The position numbers were made by a program, and so were the translations under genes. This document shows, piece after piece, positions 1 to 9,800 of a stretch of 64,000 nt of DNA. The notes below the pieces were generated by a model that was not told where the DNA came from, did no database searches, and saw nothing but the letters and a program-made list of their open reading frames with translations. Numbering within the stretch: position 1 is the stretch's first letter; every line of letters starts with the position of its first letter. The stretch spans positions 62,001 to 126,000 of the forward strand of contig NZ_WSQA01000008.1 of NCBI RefSeq assembly GCF_009768885.1, in the 5' to 3' direction. The stretch comes from Sphingobacterium humi (lineage in GTDB: Bacteria; Bacteroidota; Bacteroidia; Sphingobacteriales; Sphingobacteriaceae).

Positions 1-1056
1 AAATACTTGGTGCCCAATTTTCAAGCCGGCAATTATGAGGTAGGCATATGGGAGGCCGCTAACTTTATTGCTGAGGTGCTGCAATCTCCAAATGTGCGCG
101 CGGAACTGGAAGCAAGGATGCCAGAAGCAACGCCATTTTTCAGTATGCGCAATGTATATTTAAAAAATGCCTTAATCGTATTGGGATTCTTTATGCTGCT
201 CTATTTATATGTACATGTTGTAGCTGCATCACTCATTAGGAAACCTATTAAGAAGAGCTTATTCGCCCCCATCTTTATGGGGATTGGCTGTATGGGCTTG
301 CTGATGTTTTTAACTATTTTTCTCTTTGCCTTTCTTTTGCATAATGTAGAAGAGGTGTATCAACGGAAGAACCTGCCTTATTTTGCGGCTGTTTTGGGCG
401 GACTTATCCTTGCTATGAAGATCACGGTAGCTCGAACAAGTATATTAAAAAGCTATGCAGATACACAAGAAAGGGCCAAAGCCACCAATAAGTTCTTCAT
501 GCTATCCTTGATCCCGATGTTATTATCGCCCTTAGCATGGATTGACATATCGGTTATTTTACGGAGAAATTTGAAAGATAAAGGCCGTTTCCTAGCGCCT
601 GATCCTTCGGGAGATTGGCACAGGATTCCGCGAGACAAGCGAAACAAGGGAGCTAAGGCTTTTATGGATGAAGGTCATTTTAAAGAGGAAAAGCTGGGTA
701 GCCGGCAATATGAAATATGGGAAAACAAAAGAACCAAAGAAGTGAAACTCATTCCTTGGGATATAAAAAAGAAGTTTTCGGAATGTCCCCAATGCCATTA
801 CTATACCTTGGTTAAGAATCACAGGAAAACCATTAAAGATTCAACCTATACGATATCAGGTAAGGGTGAGCTGGCAGACGATTGCATGAACTGTGATTAC
901 TATTTATTGTTGGACACTTACATCATTCCTATCAAAACAAGGAGCTCGAGTAGCTCTGGCGGATCAGGGTCGGGAGGTTCCTCAGGAGGCGGAGGCGGTG
1001 GTGGCAGCTTCGGCGGCGGATCATCTGGTGGTGGAGGAGCAGGCGGTAGATGGTAG
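1..1056 (+). CDS. TPM-domain membrane protein, 5' end outside the window
   Basis: The reading frame is open from base 1 and runs in from outside, so the N-terminus is missing. The first visible residues look like the end of a TPM (YgcG/Psb32-type) domain, a periplasmic domain of uncertain, possibly phosphatase-like or quality-control role. Two or three hydrophobic segments follow (roughly visible residues 50-70, 85-110 and 165-185). Then comes a cytosolic stretch with two Cys pairs, CPQC and CMNC, about 40 residues apart, which resembles a zinc ribbon. The tail is an almost pure Ser/Gly run ending GGRW, typical of this family. It ends in a strong terminator shared with the convergent GH2 gene. 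The family call is firm; the biochemical role is not. Confidence 0.8.
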   Translation, partial: KYLVPNFQAGNYEVGIWEAANFIAEVLQSPNVRAELEARMPEATPFFSMRNVYLKNALIVLGFFMLLYLYVHVVAASLIRKPIKKSLFAPIFMGIGCMGLLMFLTIFLFAFLLHNVEEVYQRKNLPYFAAVLGGLILAMKITVARTSILKSYADTQERAKATNKFFMLSLIPMLLSPLAWIDISVILRRNLKDKGRFLAPDPSGDWHRIPRDKRNKGAKAFMDEGHFKEEKLGSRQYEIWENKRTKEVKLIPWDIKKKFSECPQCHYYTLVKNHRKTIKDSTYTISGKGELADDCMNCDYYLLLDTYIIPIKTRSSSSSGGSGSGGSSGGGGGGGSFGGGSSGGGGAGGRW

Positions 1057-1082
1057 TAAAACAAGCTTCAAAAGCAGTGTTA

Positions 1083-1120
1083 AATAAGAAGGCCTGTGCA
1101 AATCCACAGGCCTTCTTATT
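1083..1120. terminator. Bidirectional terminator between the TPM gene and the GH2 gene
   Basis: A perfect 16-bp inverted repeat (1083-1098 and 1105-1120) with a 6-base loop, with A residues at the 5' edge and T residues at the 3' edge on both strands. It lies between two convergent genes and can end both transcripts. It touches the stop codon of the GH2 gene. Confidence 0.85.
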
Positions 1121-2967
1121 TAATTGATTAAATTCTTATCGTATAATTTCTGATGAATCTGATGCAGTTCCTCAATTGGAATTTTAATAACCTTCCGGTC
1201 ATACGTCATCAGCCCATTTGTTTCGATTTCTACATCGGTAGTTTGGGTATAGACACCGGCAGATAAGCCCAACTTTATCAATTCGCTAAGCTCCGTAATC
1301 AATTGACTGTAGCGTGCTTTTAGCTCCTCTTTTGTTTTAAAACTTTGGTATCCCCAATTGTCTTTCTGCTGCCAGGTATGGCCTTCAATAGGCAATCCTA
1401 AGCCACCAAATTCCCCAACGGCTAAGATGTAATCTTTTCCAAAGCGTGCAGGATCTGGAATCGCAGGATCTGGATAGTTATGCAGATCCAGGATATCCGC
1501 AGGCTCGATGAAGTTACCGCCACTGGCTCCATTCACTAATCGCGAAGGATCCTTTTGCTTCGTCCATTGTACGATTTCCTTGGTTTTAAATTGACCCCAA
1601 GCTTCATTAAACGGCACCCAGATGACGATACTAGGGAAGTTATGCAGATTCGTCATAATACGATCCCATTCTTTCCGATAGATGGCTTCCGATGCTGCCG
1701 TTCTGATCTTATCGTGTTTGCCGAAGCGGAATTTCCCTGGATGCATATCCCATATATTTCCCCCTAAATCTCCGGACGGCATATCCTGCCACACCATAAT
1801 ACCGATACTATCGCAATGCCTGTACCATCGGGCGGGTTCCACTTTAATATGCTTACGGATCATATTGAAGCCCATTTCTTTGGTCTTTTCGATGTCGAAT
1901 TTTAGGGCTTCATCACTTGGGGCTGTATGCAAACCATCCGGCCACCAACCTTGATCTAAAGGGCCGTAGTGAAATAGGAATTCATCATTCAGATACATCC
2001 GTTCAATTCCTTTGCCATCGGTCTTTTTACTGATCTTCCGCATGGCAAAATAACTTTGCGCCTGATCGACCACTTTCCCTTTGCGAAGCAATTTTACCTC
2101 CAAATCATATAGCTTTGGATGGGAAGGACTCCATAATTGGATATTGCTGAGCTTAAGATCTTGTTCTTGACCTGCTGCAGCGGTAGATTCTGCTATTTTT
2201 TGGCCATTATCATAAGCAATCAATTGAATTTGATCTTGCGCTTGTGCACCTTCAATCGCAGCAGCTACTTTTAAAACCGACTGGTCAACGTTAGGGGTTT
2301 GTTGGGTACTGCTTATATAGCTCTTCGGTACAGATTCTAACCATACAGTTTGCCATATTCCAGATACCGGGGTATACCAAATACCATGCGGATTGTTAAT
2401 TTGCTTTCCCCGAGGTTGTGGCCCATCGCTGGTCGGATCCCAAACCCGAAGGGTAATTTGTTGTTTAGCACCTTTCTTTAAGGCATCACTAATATCTATG
2501 CTGAAGGCATCAAAACCGCCCTCATGTGTTCCTACAGATTTACCATTTACAAAGACCTCGCATTGCCAATCCACGGCTCCAAAATGAAGGAGGGTTTTTC
2601 CTTTATTTAGTTTTTTGGATAGGCTAATCTCTGTTTGGTACCAAAGGGATTGGTCCTTGTTTAAGGGCTTGCCCACTCCGGATAGTGCCGATTCTACAGC
2701 GAAAGGCACCAAGATATCCCCATCCCAATGGTTTGGAATCTGTTGATGATCTTTGGCTAAAATAGCATACTTCCAAAGGCCATTTAGATTTTGCCAGTTG
2801 TTCTTTCTAATAAATTGGGGTCTTGGGTATTCAGGGTGTGGTTGCTGTGGGTTTACTTGGGCTGCCCAAGGGGTCATGAGCTTATCGCCCGCGGGTTTCC
2901 ATTCTTGTGCAGATAAGCTGCAAGTGCTGGCCGCCAATAAGAAGGCCAAAATAAAAGATTGTTTCAT
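1120..2967 (-). CDS. Glycoside hydrolase family 2 protein (beta-galactosidase/beta-glucuronidase type)
   Basis: A 615-residue secreted enzyme with a cleavable signal peptide (about residues 1-20, ending LSAQ). The order is GH2 sugar-binding jelly roll (about 50-210), immunoglobulin-like domain (to about 315) and a TIM barrel. The acid/base is probably Glu455 in the FNEAWGQF motif and the nucleophile Glu519 in AVGEFGG; the 64-residue spacing is reasonable for GH2. At this length it belongs with the short GH2 proteins common in Bacteroidota that lack the large C-terminal domains of LacZ. The substrate cannot be told from sequence; a beta-linked plant or host glycan is likely. It stands alone, not in the nearby SusCD unit. 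Confidence 0.88.
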   Translation of the reverse strand: MKQSFILAFLLAASTCSLSAQEWKPAGDKLMTPWAAQVNPQQPHPEYPRPQFIRKNNWQNLNGLWKYAILAKDHQQIPNHWDGDILVPFAVESALSGVGKPLNKDQSLWYQTEISLSKKLNKGKTLLHFGAVDWQCEVFVNGKSVGTHEGGFDAFSIDISDALKKGAKQQITLRVWDPTSDGPQPRGKQINNPHGIWYTPVSGIWQTVWLESVPKSYISSTQQTPNVDQSVLKVAAAIEGAQAQDQIQLIAYDNGQKIAESTAAAGQEQDLKLSNIQLWSPSHPKLYDLEVKLLRKGKVVDQAQSYFAMRKISKKTDGKGIERMYLNDEFLFHYGPLDQGWWPDGLHTAPSDEALKFDIEKTKEMGFNMIRKHIKVEPARWYRHCDSIGIMVWQDMPSGDLGGNIWDMHPGKFRFGKHDKIRTAASEAIYRKEWDRIMTNLHNFPSIVIWVPFNEAWGQFKTKEIVQWTKQKDPSRLVNGASGGNFIEPADILDLHNYPDPAIPDPARFGKDYILAVGEFGGLGLPIEGHTWQQKDNWGYQSFKTKEELKARYSQLITELSELIKLGLSAGVYTQTTDVEIETNGLMTYDRKVIKIPIEELHQIHQKLYDKNLIN

Positions 2968-3103
2968 GTATGAATAGGTTTAGAATTAAAACGTTCAAGT
3001 GCATAAGCCTGAACTAGTTAAAAATAAGGATTTTCTAATTAATACACGATAGCAAACCTTTTAAATGAATAAAATACTTCCTTTAAACCTTCAATTCCCT
3101 ATG

Positions 3104-3847
3104 CTATTTCCCATCAAGAATATCGCTATGCAAGTCCCAGAAGTCGGCATAGAAATCAGGGATTGCACTTTTCCGAATTGCAGCCATCACTTTCTTGCGG
3201 TCGAATTCCAATTGAACAATCTCCGGTCTTAAGCCTTGCGCTGTAATCTCCAGGATGGCATAACTTGCTTTTCTATGGGCTTCTTTAGATCTACCTACCG
3301 ATCCCGGATTGATCGCCCAACCCTGCGAGACTGCTTTACAATAGGAGAGGTGGGTATGGCCGGAGAATAGCACATCAACCTGTTCTCGGGCAAGGAGGGC
3401 TTCCATTTCGGTAGTATCCTCGGCATAAATATACTTTTCATTACTATCCGGATGCGCATGAACCAACAGCAGTTTATATTTTCTGCCAGCAATCGCATAT
3501 TCCAGGCGCATACTAAAGGGCAGCTGTCGCAGGTATTGCTTATGCGCGGGAGAAGTTTCCGCCTTCGATACCTCAATGGCCGCTATTCTGGCGGCATTCT
3601 CTGCATCGTTATGCTTTTTCAAGGGGATCACCTCCTGATCAAAACCGATGCGTTCATCATGATTCCCTAAAACGCAGGGAATATTCAGATTCCTGATCAG
3701 CGCGATGACCTCATTATCCCAGGGCGCAAAATCCGTCAAGTCGCCCAGGCAATAAATCTGTTGAATGTCCCGGCTGTAAATATCGGCAAGCACCACTTGC
3801 AGAGCAGGCAGGTTGCCATGGATATCAGATAGAATAGCAATCTTCAT
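3104..3847 (-). CDS. Calcineurin-like metallophosphoesterase (YfcE/MJ0936-like)
   Basis: A 247-residue cytosolic phosphodiesterase of the single-domain class that binds two metal ions. The metal and catalytic motifs are in order: SDIHGN near the N-terminus, GDLTD, GNHDE, HAHPD and SGHTHL. The start is placed at the ATG at 3847 because the preceding in-frame TTG has no support and a TACCTTTG promoter box lies at 3852-3859, only four bases upstream, which predicts a leaderless message. There is no signal peptide. The substrate is unknown; relatives hydrolyse 2',3'-cyclic nucleotides or model phosphodiesters. Confidence 0.85.
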   Translation of the reverse strand: MKIAILSDIHGNLPALQVVLADIYSRDIQQIYCLGDLTDFAPWDNEVIALIRNLNIPCVLGNHDERIGFDQEVIPLKKHNDAENAARIAAIEVSKAETSPAHKQYLRQLPFSMRLEYAIAGRKYKLLLVHAHPDSNEKYIYAEDTTEMEALLAREQVDVLFSGHTHLSYCKAVSQGWAINPGSVGRSKEAHRKASYAILEITAQGLRPEIVQLEFDRKKVMAAIRKSAIPDFYADFWDLHSDILDGK

Positions 3848-3851
3848 CAAG

Positions 3852-3859
3852 CAAAGGTA
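3852..3859 (-). promoter_or_regulatory. -7 promoter box of the phosphoesterase gene
   Basis: On the minus strand the sequence reads TACCTTTG, a perfect match to the Bacteroidota TAnnTTTG element. Only four bases separate it from the ATG at 3847, so transcription would start at or next to the start codon. No clear TTTG -33 element is seen 19-21 bases upstream. Confidence 0.55.
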
Positions 3860-3927
3860 CGTTTAATGCTTGTTATATGCTGGTAATTAATCAGCTGCCA
3901 TTGGCGTTATTTCAGCCTGCTGCATAA

Positions 3928-3963
3928 AAAAAGGGATAAGCGGTAGAATCCGTTATCCCTTTT
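3928..3963 (-). terminator. Terminator of the sigma/FecR/SusCD/TlpA unit
   Basis: A hairpin with arms AAAGGGATAA..CGG and CCGTTATCCCTTT (one bulged base). Read on the minus strand it is followed by a run of seven T residues. It lies about 30 bases downstream of the TlpA-like gene's stop codon. Confidence 0.75.
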
Positions 3964-3992
3964 GGTTTTATAGATAGATGCGTGAAGGATCG

Positions 3993-5405
3993 CTAATTAG
4001 CCAGCAGCTTATCCAATTCTTTTCGGATCTCCGCAGAATTGGGCGCCGGTGCTTGGTAATGAATAAGCTTACCTGCCGGATCATACAAGAGGTAATGCGG
4101 AATTCCGGTAATATTCATCAGTTTTGCAAAGGTATTGGAGGCATCCCACAGCTGATAGCCATGTAGCCCCAATTCATCGCGTTTCTTCGCCCATTTTTCT
4201 TGATCCTCATCAATGGAAAGCGCGACAAACGTAATGTTCTTTCCTTCGTAGGCTTTTTCTAATTCCTTCAAATGCGGAATCATTTTAATACAAGGCACAC
4301 ACCAAGAAGCCCATACGTCAATAAACACATATTTTCCTTTCAGGTCATCCAACTTAAGTTTGGATAGATCGGCTTGTACAAATTCAAGATTCACCCAATC
4401 GGCACCTTTCAAGGTAAAACGTAAGTTCTCAAAGTCAGCAACCACCTGATGGCGCAACTCTTCCTGCTGTAGTTGATTGGCAATACCTTGGAAAGCCTGC
4501 AAGTCCGCCTCAAAAGAATCGCTCGCTCTGTAGCCGCTGATGTAATTTTCCAACATGCGTTTAACCACTTGATCGACAACTTCTGCATGAGTAACCGTTT
4601 GTTTTAAGATTGCTACCTGTTTTTGTAGGAGGTTTAGGTCTTTCCGGCGGCTATAGGGACGAATTCCAACCGCAAGGTCTAAGTAGTTGACCATACTTGA
4701 AATGCCGGTATAGAGGCTCAAAATAGCCGGATTATTGAAATAAGCTTTCGGGTGGCGTGGCTGCTGATAGAATGCCGCATACTGTGGGTCTTTCGGGTCT
4801 TTCAAGGCCATGCCCATGCGATACATATTCGCATTATATTCATTAAAGGCCATCAGCTGCACATAATCCTTTACTACACGTTGCGCTTTGCTTTTCTTGG
4901 TCAGGCTATCTGCAATGCTGTAGAAAGCCTGCAATTGTTGCTTGGAGGCTTGCGGTTCAAAGTCTGCCATGAATAAGGCCCGTACCTGGTTTAAATTGCT
5001 TTCCTGTGCTTCCAACAATAAGCGGTTATTCCCATCTTTTACTTGCTTGGCATCGCTGGCCAGGCCGTAGGCTTCTTTTGGAAGAAAAGGAACAAACAGC
5101 TTAGCCTTTGGTTTCATATAGATCACGGCATTGTAGTTCGCCTTATTACCATCAGCAAACATGCTGATAATAGAAAGTTGGTAGAAACCCGCTTCCTGAA
5201 TCGGAAGCTCAAAAGCAAAGCGCTGTTGCGCATCGGCTTCCACGTCCATCGTCTCGCCAAATTCGGCAAGACCCTCGATTGGTTTCAGGTAAATATGGTA
5301 TGTACGGCCCTCACTTTGGGGCAAAGTGCCTGTAACCATCGATTGTGCCATGCCAAATTGAAATAGAAAGAGGGCTAAACAGCTGAATAGGAATTGTTTC
5401 ATCAT
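3993..5405 (-). CDS. TlpA-like thioredoxin-fold protein of a SusCD locus
   Basis: A secreted protein of about 470 residues: signal peptide (MKQFLFSCLALFLFQ, cut near GMAQS), an N-terminal beta-rich region like DUF4369, a long helical middle, and a C-terminal thioredoxin domain (about 335-465). The redox motif is WCVPC, Cys369 and Cys372 from this start, in the context FIDVWASWC; a GIPHY cis-proline loop is also present. Such proteins are periplasmic or membrane-associated thiol-disulfide oxidoreductases. It lies 54 bases behind SusD and is probably the last gene of that unit. The open frame reaches a TTG at 5420, but ATG at 5405 or 5402 directly before the signal peptide is more likely. Confidence 0.85.
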   Translation of the reverse strand: MMKQFLFSCLALFLFQFGMAQSMVTGTLPQSEGRTYHIYLKPIEGLAEFGETMDVEADAQQRFAFELPIQEAGFYQLSIISMFADGNKANYNAVIYMKPKAKLFVPFLPKEAYGLASDAKQVKDGNNRLLLEAQESNLNQVRALFMADFEPQASKQQLQAFYSIADSLTKKSKAQRVVKDYVQLMAFNEYNANMYRMGMALKDPKDPQYAAFYQQPRHPKAYFNNPAILSLYTGISSMVNYLDLAVGIRPYSRRKDLNLLQKQVAILKQTVTHAEVVDQVVKRMLENYISGYRASDSFEADLQAFQGIANQLQQEELRHQVVADFENLRFTLKGADWVNLEFVQADLSKLKLDDLKGKYVFIDVWASWCVPCIKMIPHLKELEKAYEGKNITFVALSIDEDQEKWAKKRDELGLHGYQLWDASNTFAKLMNITGIPHYLLYDPAGKLIHYQAPAPNSAEIRKELDKLLAN

Positions 5406-5459
5406 ATATAAATTTAACAAAGCAGGAGAGCATGGTCGCTCTCCTGATGGGTATAGGTA

Positions 5460-6851
5460 TTACCTAGGATTTTGTACTAAATTCGGATTCACAGACATGT
5501 TCTTCGCTGGAATTGGATACACCAATAAAGGGCTATTGCCTTCGTAGGTTTTATCGCCACGCTTAATCTGAAACTTGCGACCTTCTAGGGTCAAACGCTT
5601 GATGTCTGCCAAACGATGGCCAAGAAAGGCCAATTCAATACGGCGCTCATTCAACACCCAGTTTAGCACTTCATTTTTATCGGTGCTTTCCAATTTCACA
5701 AAGCTTGCTGTTGTAAAGCGTTTAGAACGAAGCAGGTTTAAATCTGCTAAAGCCTTGGCCACATTGCCTAAGCGTGCTGCTGCTTCGGCACGAACCAACA
5801 CTAACTCTTGGGTGGTGATACCGCCATTGTTGTAGTCATAGGCACCGTTCATTTCCAAAACACCCGGTGCTGGCAATAAGGCCGAAGTATAACCTTTTGG
5901 CGATGTGCCAAATAACTCGCGTAAATCGCCTGCTTTATACAAGGCATATTGTTCTGGCGCAATTAAGAATTGAAAGTCATAAGCACCAACCTTGGTCATG
6001 TATTTATTGTATACAATATGCTTCTTTTCCTTTTGCACACTTGGGTAGCCGGTCAACGTACCTCTACGGTTGTTCGGATCGGCATAAGCAAAGGTATTAT
6101 AGTCATAAACAAAGCTATTTATTGCCAATGCTTTATCGGCATTATCGAAAGCCTTTTCCCATTTTCCTTGGAAAAGGTACATGCGTGCTAAAGTACCATA
6201 AGCGGCACCTTTGCTTGGGCGGTAGGAATAAGTCGCCACATCCGGAAGCAATGGAAGCCCCTCCAATAAATCCTTTTCGATTTGCGCATAAACCTCCTGC
6301 ACTGTACTACGCGACATTAATGCGTTGATATCTGGTTTTAAAGGCAAAGGAACACCTAAGTCACTGCTGGCCGATTCGCTATAATGCTTAGCATATTGGT
6401 TTACCAAGGTTAAGTACGTAAAGGCACGGTGCACCAAAGCCTCACCCTTCAAGCGGTTCTTTCTGTTCAGGTCTGCTTCCGTATTGGCGGCTACGCCTTC
6501 AATAACCGAGTTGTAGGTGTAAATCGCTTTGTAGGCAATATTCCAATCTTCATCGTTTTCACTTACATCATAATGCTCGGGCAAAAAGTCATAGGCATTT
6601 ACGGCATGGCGACCCGGGTAACCACCTGCTCCGGCGCGGTGTGCATCCGGAAGGATAATCTCATCGGTTTCATAAACCGAGTTATTGGCTGTTCTGGTCA
6701 CCACCAATGGCGCGCTTAGCAATGCTTCATAGTCTTCCAGTTTTTGCGGAATAACAACGCCTTTTGGCACCACATCCAAGAAATTGTCGCAAGATCCCAA
6801 GGTAAACAACATCGGGATGGCAGCGAATTTGAATATATTTTTAATCAACAT
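5460..6851 (-). CDS. SusD/RagB-family nutrient-binding outer-membrane lipoprotein
   Basis: A 463-residue surface lipoprotein with a lipobox (LGSC, Cys21) and the SusD start pattern CDNFLDVVPKG. The N-terminal TPR-like helices and the C-terminal region with NERRIELAFLGHRLADIKR are typical of the family. SusD proteins cap the SusC barrel and hand over the ligand. It follows susC by 9 bases. It is slightly shorter than glycan-type SusDs (500-600 residues). The ligand is not evident; no glycosidase is in this unit, so a peptide, glycopeptide or small metabolite is as likely as a polysaccharide. Confidence 0.92.
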   Translation of the reverse strand: MLIKNIFKFAAIPMLFTLGSCDNFLDVVPKGVVIPQKLEDYEALLSAPLVVTRTANNSVYETDEIILPDAHRAGAGGYPGRHAVNAYDFLPEHYDVSENDEDWNIAYKAIYTYNSVIEGVAANTEADLNRKNRLKGEALVHRAFTYLTLVNQYAKHYSESASSDLGVPLPLKPDINALMSRSTVQEVYAQIEKDLLEGLPLLPDVATYSYRPSKGAAYGTLARMYLFQGKWEKAFDNADKALAINSFVYDYNTFAYADPNNRRGTLTGYPSVQKEKKHIVYNKYMTKVGAYDFQFLIAPEQYALYKAGDLRELFGTSPKGYTSALLPAPGVLEMNGAYDYNNGGITTQELVLVRAEAAARLGNVAKALADLNLLRSKRFTTASFVKLESTDKNEVLNWVLNERRIELAFLGHRLADIKRLTLEGRKFQIKRGDKTYEGNSPLLVYPIPAKNMSVNPNLVQNPR

Positions 6852-6860
6852 GATAGCGAA

Positions 6861-9800
6861 TTAGAATTTAAGGTTAAGGGAAAAGATAAAGTTCTTTGCC
6901 GGTGGCATGTTTACAGCACCTGTGCTCAAGCTAACGTAATCAGGATCTACGCCCTGCTCATTGGCCGACCATAATAGGAAGTTATTAGCCTGTACCGAGA
7001 CATTGGCTTCATTAAATACGTTTTTAATGAAGGCGTTCGGTAATCTATAATTTAAGGTTACGGATCTTAAACGGATAAACGATGCATCGGCAATCCAATG
7101 GCTAGACTTTTGGTAATAATCACTCCAAACCTGGCTCACTGTTACGCGGTCAAATACACGTGGAATATCCGTATGGGCTTCATCACCCGGATTTCTCCAA
7201 CGATTAGCAATATCGCCTGTAATACGCGGGTATCCATCCATACGTGGGGATGCCGTACGCATTTTGTGGCCAGCCTTAAATGTAAATTGCGGACTTAAGG
7301 TAAAGCCTTTGTAGTTAAAGTGAATAAAGGCACCACCATAGAATGGAGGAACCATGGTTCCATTATAAACCAAGGCATTCACATCGGTTAAACGCGATTT
7401 AGACCAAGAATGGATATTTCCATCGGCATCATAAATTTGTGGTTCCCCTTTATCCGATAAGCCTGCCCAATTGTAGCTATATAAATAGCTTAACGGCAAG
7501 TCTTTAATCGGTTCATTTCCTGCGATATAAACTGTGGCCGTTTTATTTGGTGCAATCACATCGGTTACTTTGTTTTTGTTGTAGCCCAAGTTCAGGTCAA
7601 CATCCACTTTAAACTCCCCGGTTAATACGCGACCTGTTAAATTCAAGTCGATACCATGGTTGTTCATGATGGCTGTATTCCGGTCGGCAGAAAGGAATCC
7701 TGTGGTTGCATCCAATAAGCTTTTCGCTAATAGATCATAGCTCTTGCGGTTATAGTAATCTAAGCTACCGCTGATGCGATGCTCGAACAAGGCAAAGTCA
7801 ACCCCGAAGTTGGTGGTTGCCGTTTTTTCCGGACGTAAGAACTGATTCTCCGGATTGCTAAAGGTCAACATATTCTCTTGCGTAGCAAAGCTCTTCCCGG
7901 TTGTCGCAATAGGGTATGGGCTCGAGTTTCCGATATTACCATTCAAACCGTAGGTTGCGCGTAAAATCAATTGATTTAAGAATGTAGCGTCCTGCATGAA
8001 GTTCTCCTTGCGGATGTTCCAACTCGCACCGGCACTCCATAATGGGCGGTATCTGTATTTCGGATCGGTACCGAATAAATTCGATTGATCTGTACGGATA
8101 CTTCCAGATAGGGTATATTTTGATAAATAAGTATAGGCAGCATTGGCAAAGGCCGAGAAGAATCTATTCTTGGTTTCCACAAAGTTTGGATTCCAGGTAT
8201 AGCTGCTGTATTCACCCAGTGCATTTAACGTAAAGTTGGAAATCGCCAAGGCATTGAAAATATCTTGCGTTAATGCTTGGGAGTTATAGTTGTAATAACG
8301 TTCTGAATTGCTTTTTAAGCCAATAGAGCGTAACTCTACCCCGGCAATGGCAGAAACGGTATGATCAGCACCAAACTGACGGTCTAATGTTAAGGAGTTT
8401 CGGAACGTCCAGCTGTCCTGTCTGCTTTTATCTTTATCGAAGATTGGCCCTGCCGGTAATTTTTGCTCATAAGTGCCCTTATTCGCGTCATATACCCGCC
8501 AGGTATTGGCCAAGTTACGCACGAAATACGTATCCATATTCTGCAATTTATCGCCATTGATAAAGCGAAGCTCCGTTTGGTACTGCGACTGGAATTTCAA
8601 ACCTTCCATAATCTGGTAGTTTGCACCCACGTTAATTCTCGTGGCAAAGCTATTCTGATTGTAGGTTGTACCACGAACGTTTTGTAGTGGATTATATTCC
8701 CAGTTGTAATAGCCCTTGTTGTAGTAATCGCCTAATAAATGGTTCCCCACACGGGCAGAATGCGATACATACTGATCTTCATCGTCTAAGAAAAGGAGGT
8801 AAGGGCGGCTATCAATAAAGCTGTAGCCATCGTTCGGCATGATGTTCTTCACAAAGGTGCTGTTCACACCAAGGTTCAGGTTCAACTTCGGCAATACCTG
8901 CAAATCATTCTTGAAGTTCAAGTTAAAGTTGTCGTTCTTATTGCCTTGAAGATTAGTTAATTGATTGGTGTAGAAAGAAGAAATAAAGAAGTTGTATTTC
9001 TCTGTACCACCGCGTACGGAAAGGTTCAATTGTTTCTGTACCGCTTTTCGGTAAAATAGGTCTTGCTGACTCAGGCTATTTACGCTGCGCAGTTTATCCA
9101 ATCCGGCTTCCACTTCGGCATCCGTCAATTTTCCTAAGTGTTTTTTGTAGAATAATTCGGCAACAGGAGAATAATGGGAGTTCCCTAGGTTGCTGAAGTT
9201 GATCCAGCCACGCTTGATGGTTTCCACCTCAAAGTCAATATAATCGCTGCTGCTTGCTGGATTCATATAGGTGAAATCAGGCTGCTCCTCGATGGCTAAG
9301 TTTGAGGAAACCTCGAATACAGCACGACCTTCGGTCGCCATACCACTTTTCGTCACGATGACAACCACACCATTGGACGCGCGAACACCCCAAATGGAGG
9401 CGGCAGCAGCATCTTTTAACACCGATATGCTTTGGATGTCGTTCGGGTTAATGGTGAAGTTTCCACTCTCCACCGGAAAACCATCCACAACAATCAATAC
9501 GTTTCTGGTGGCCGAGCGGAGGGAGGAAGCCCCACGAATTTCCATGGAACCGTTTTGCCCTACTAATAATCCCGGTACCACACCTTCCAATCCTTTTGCA
9601 AAATTGGTCGATCCCAGGTTGGTCAATTTTAATTTCTCTTCATTTACAAAAGAAAAAGATCCGGTAGCACGTTCTTTCGGTAGGTTTTGATAACCGGTAG
9701 ATACCACTACATCCACTTCTTCCAGCTGATTTTGCTGAACAGCTAAATTGAAGTTAAGCTCATTTTGGTTGCTGCTCAATGGCAATTGTTGCGTCTCATA

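Noticed and set aside
5867..6328. 153-codon plus-strand frame inside the SusD gene
   Set aside because: It is antisense to a clear SusD gene, has unusual composition and no recognisable motif.
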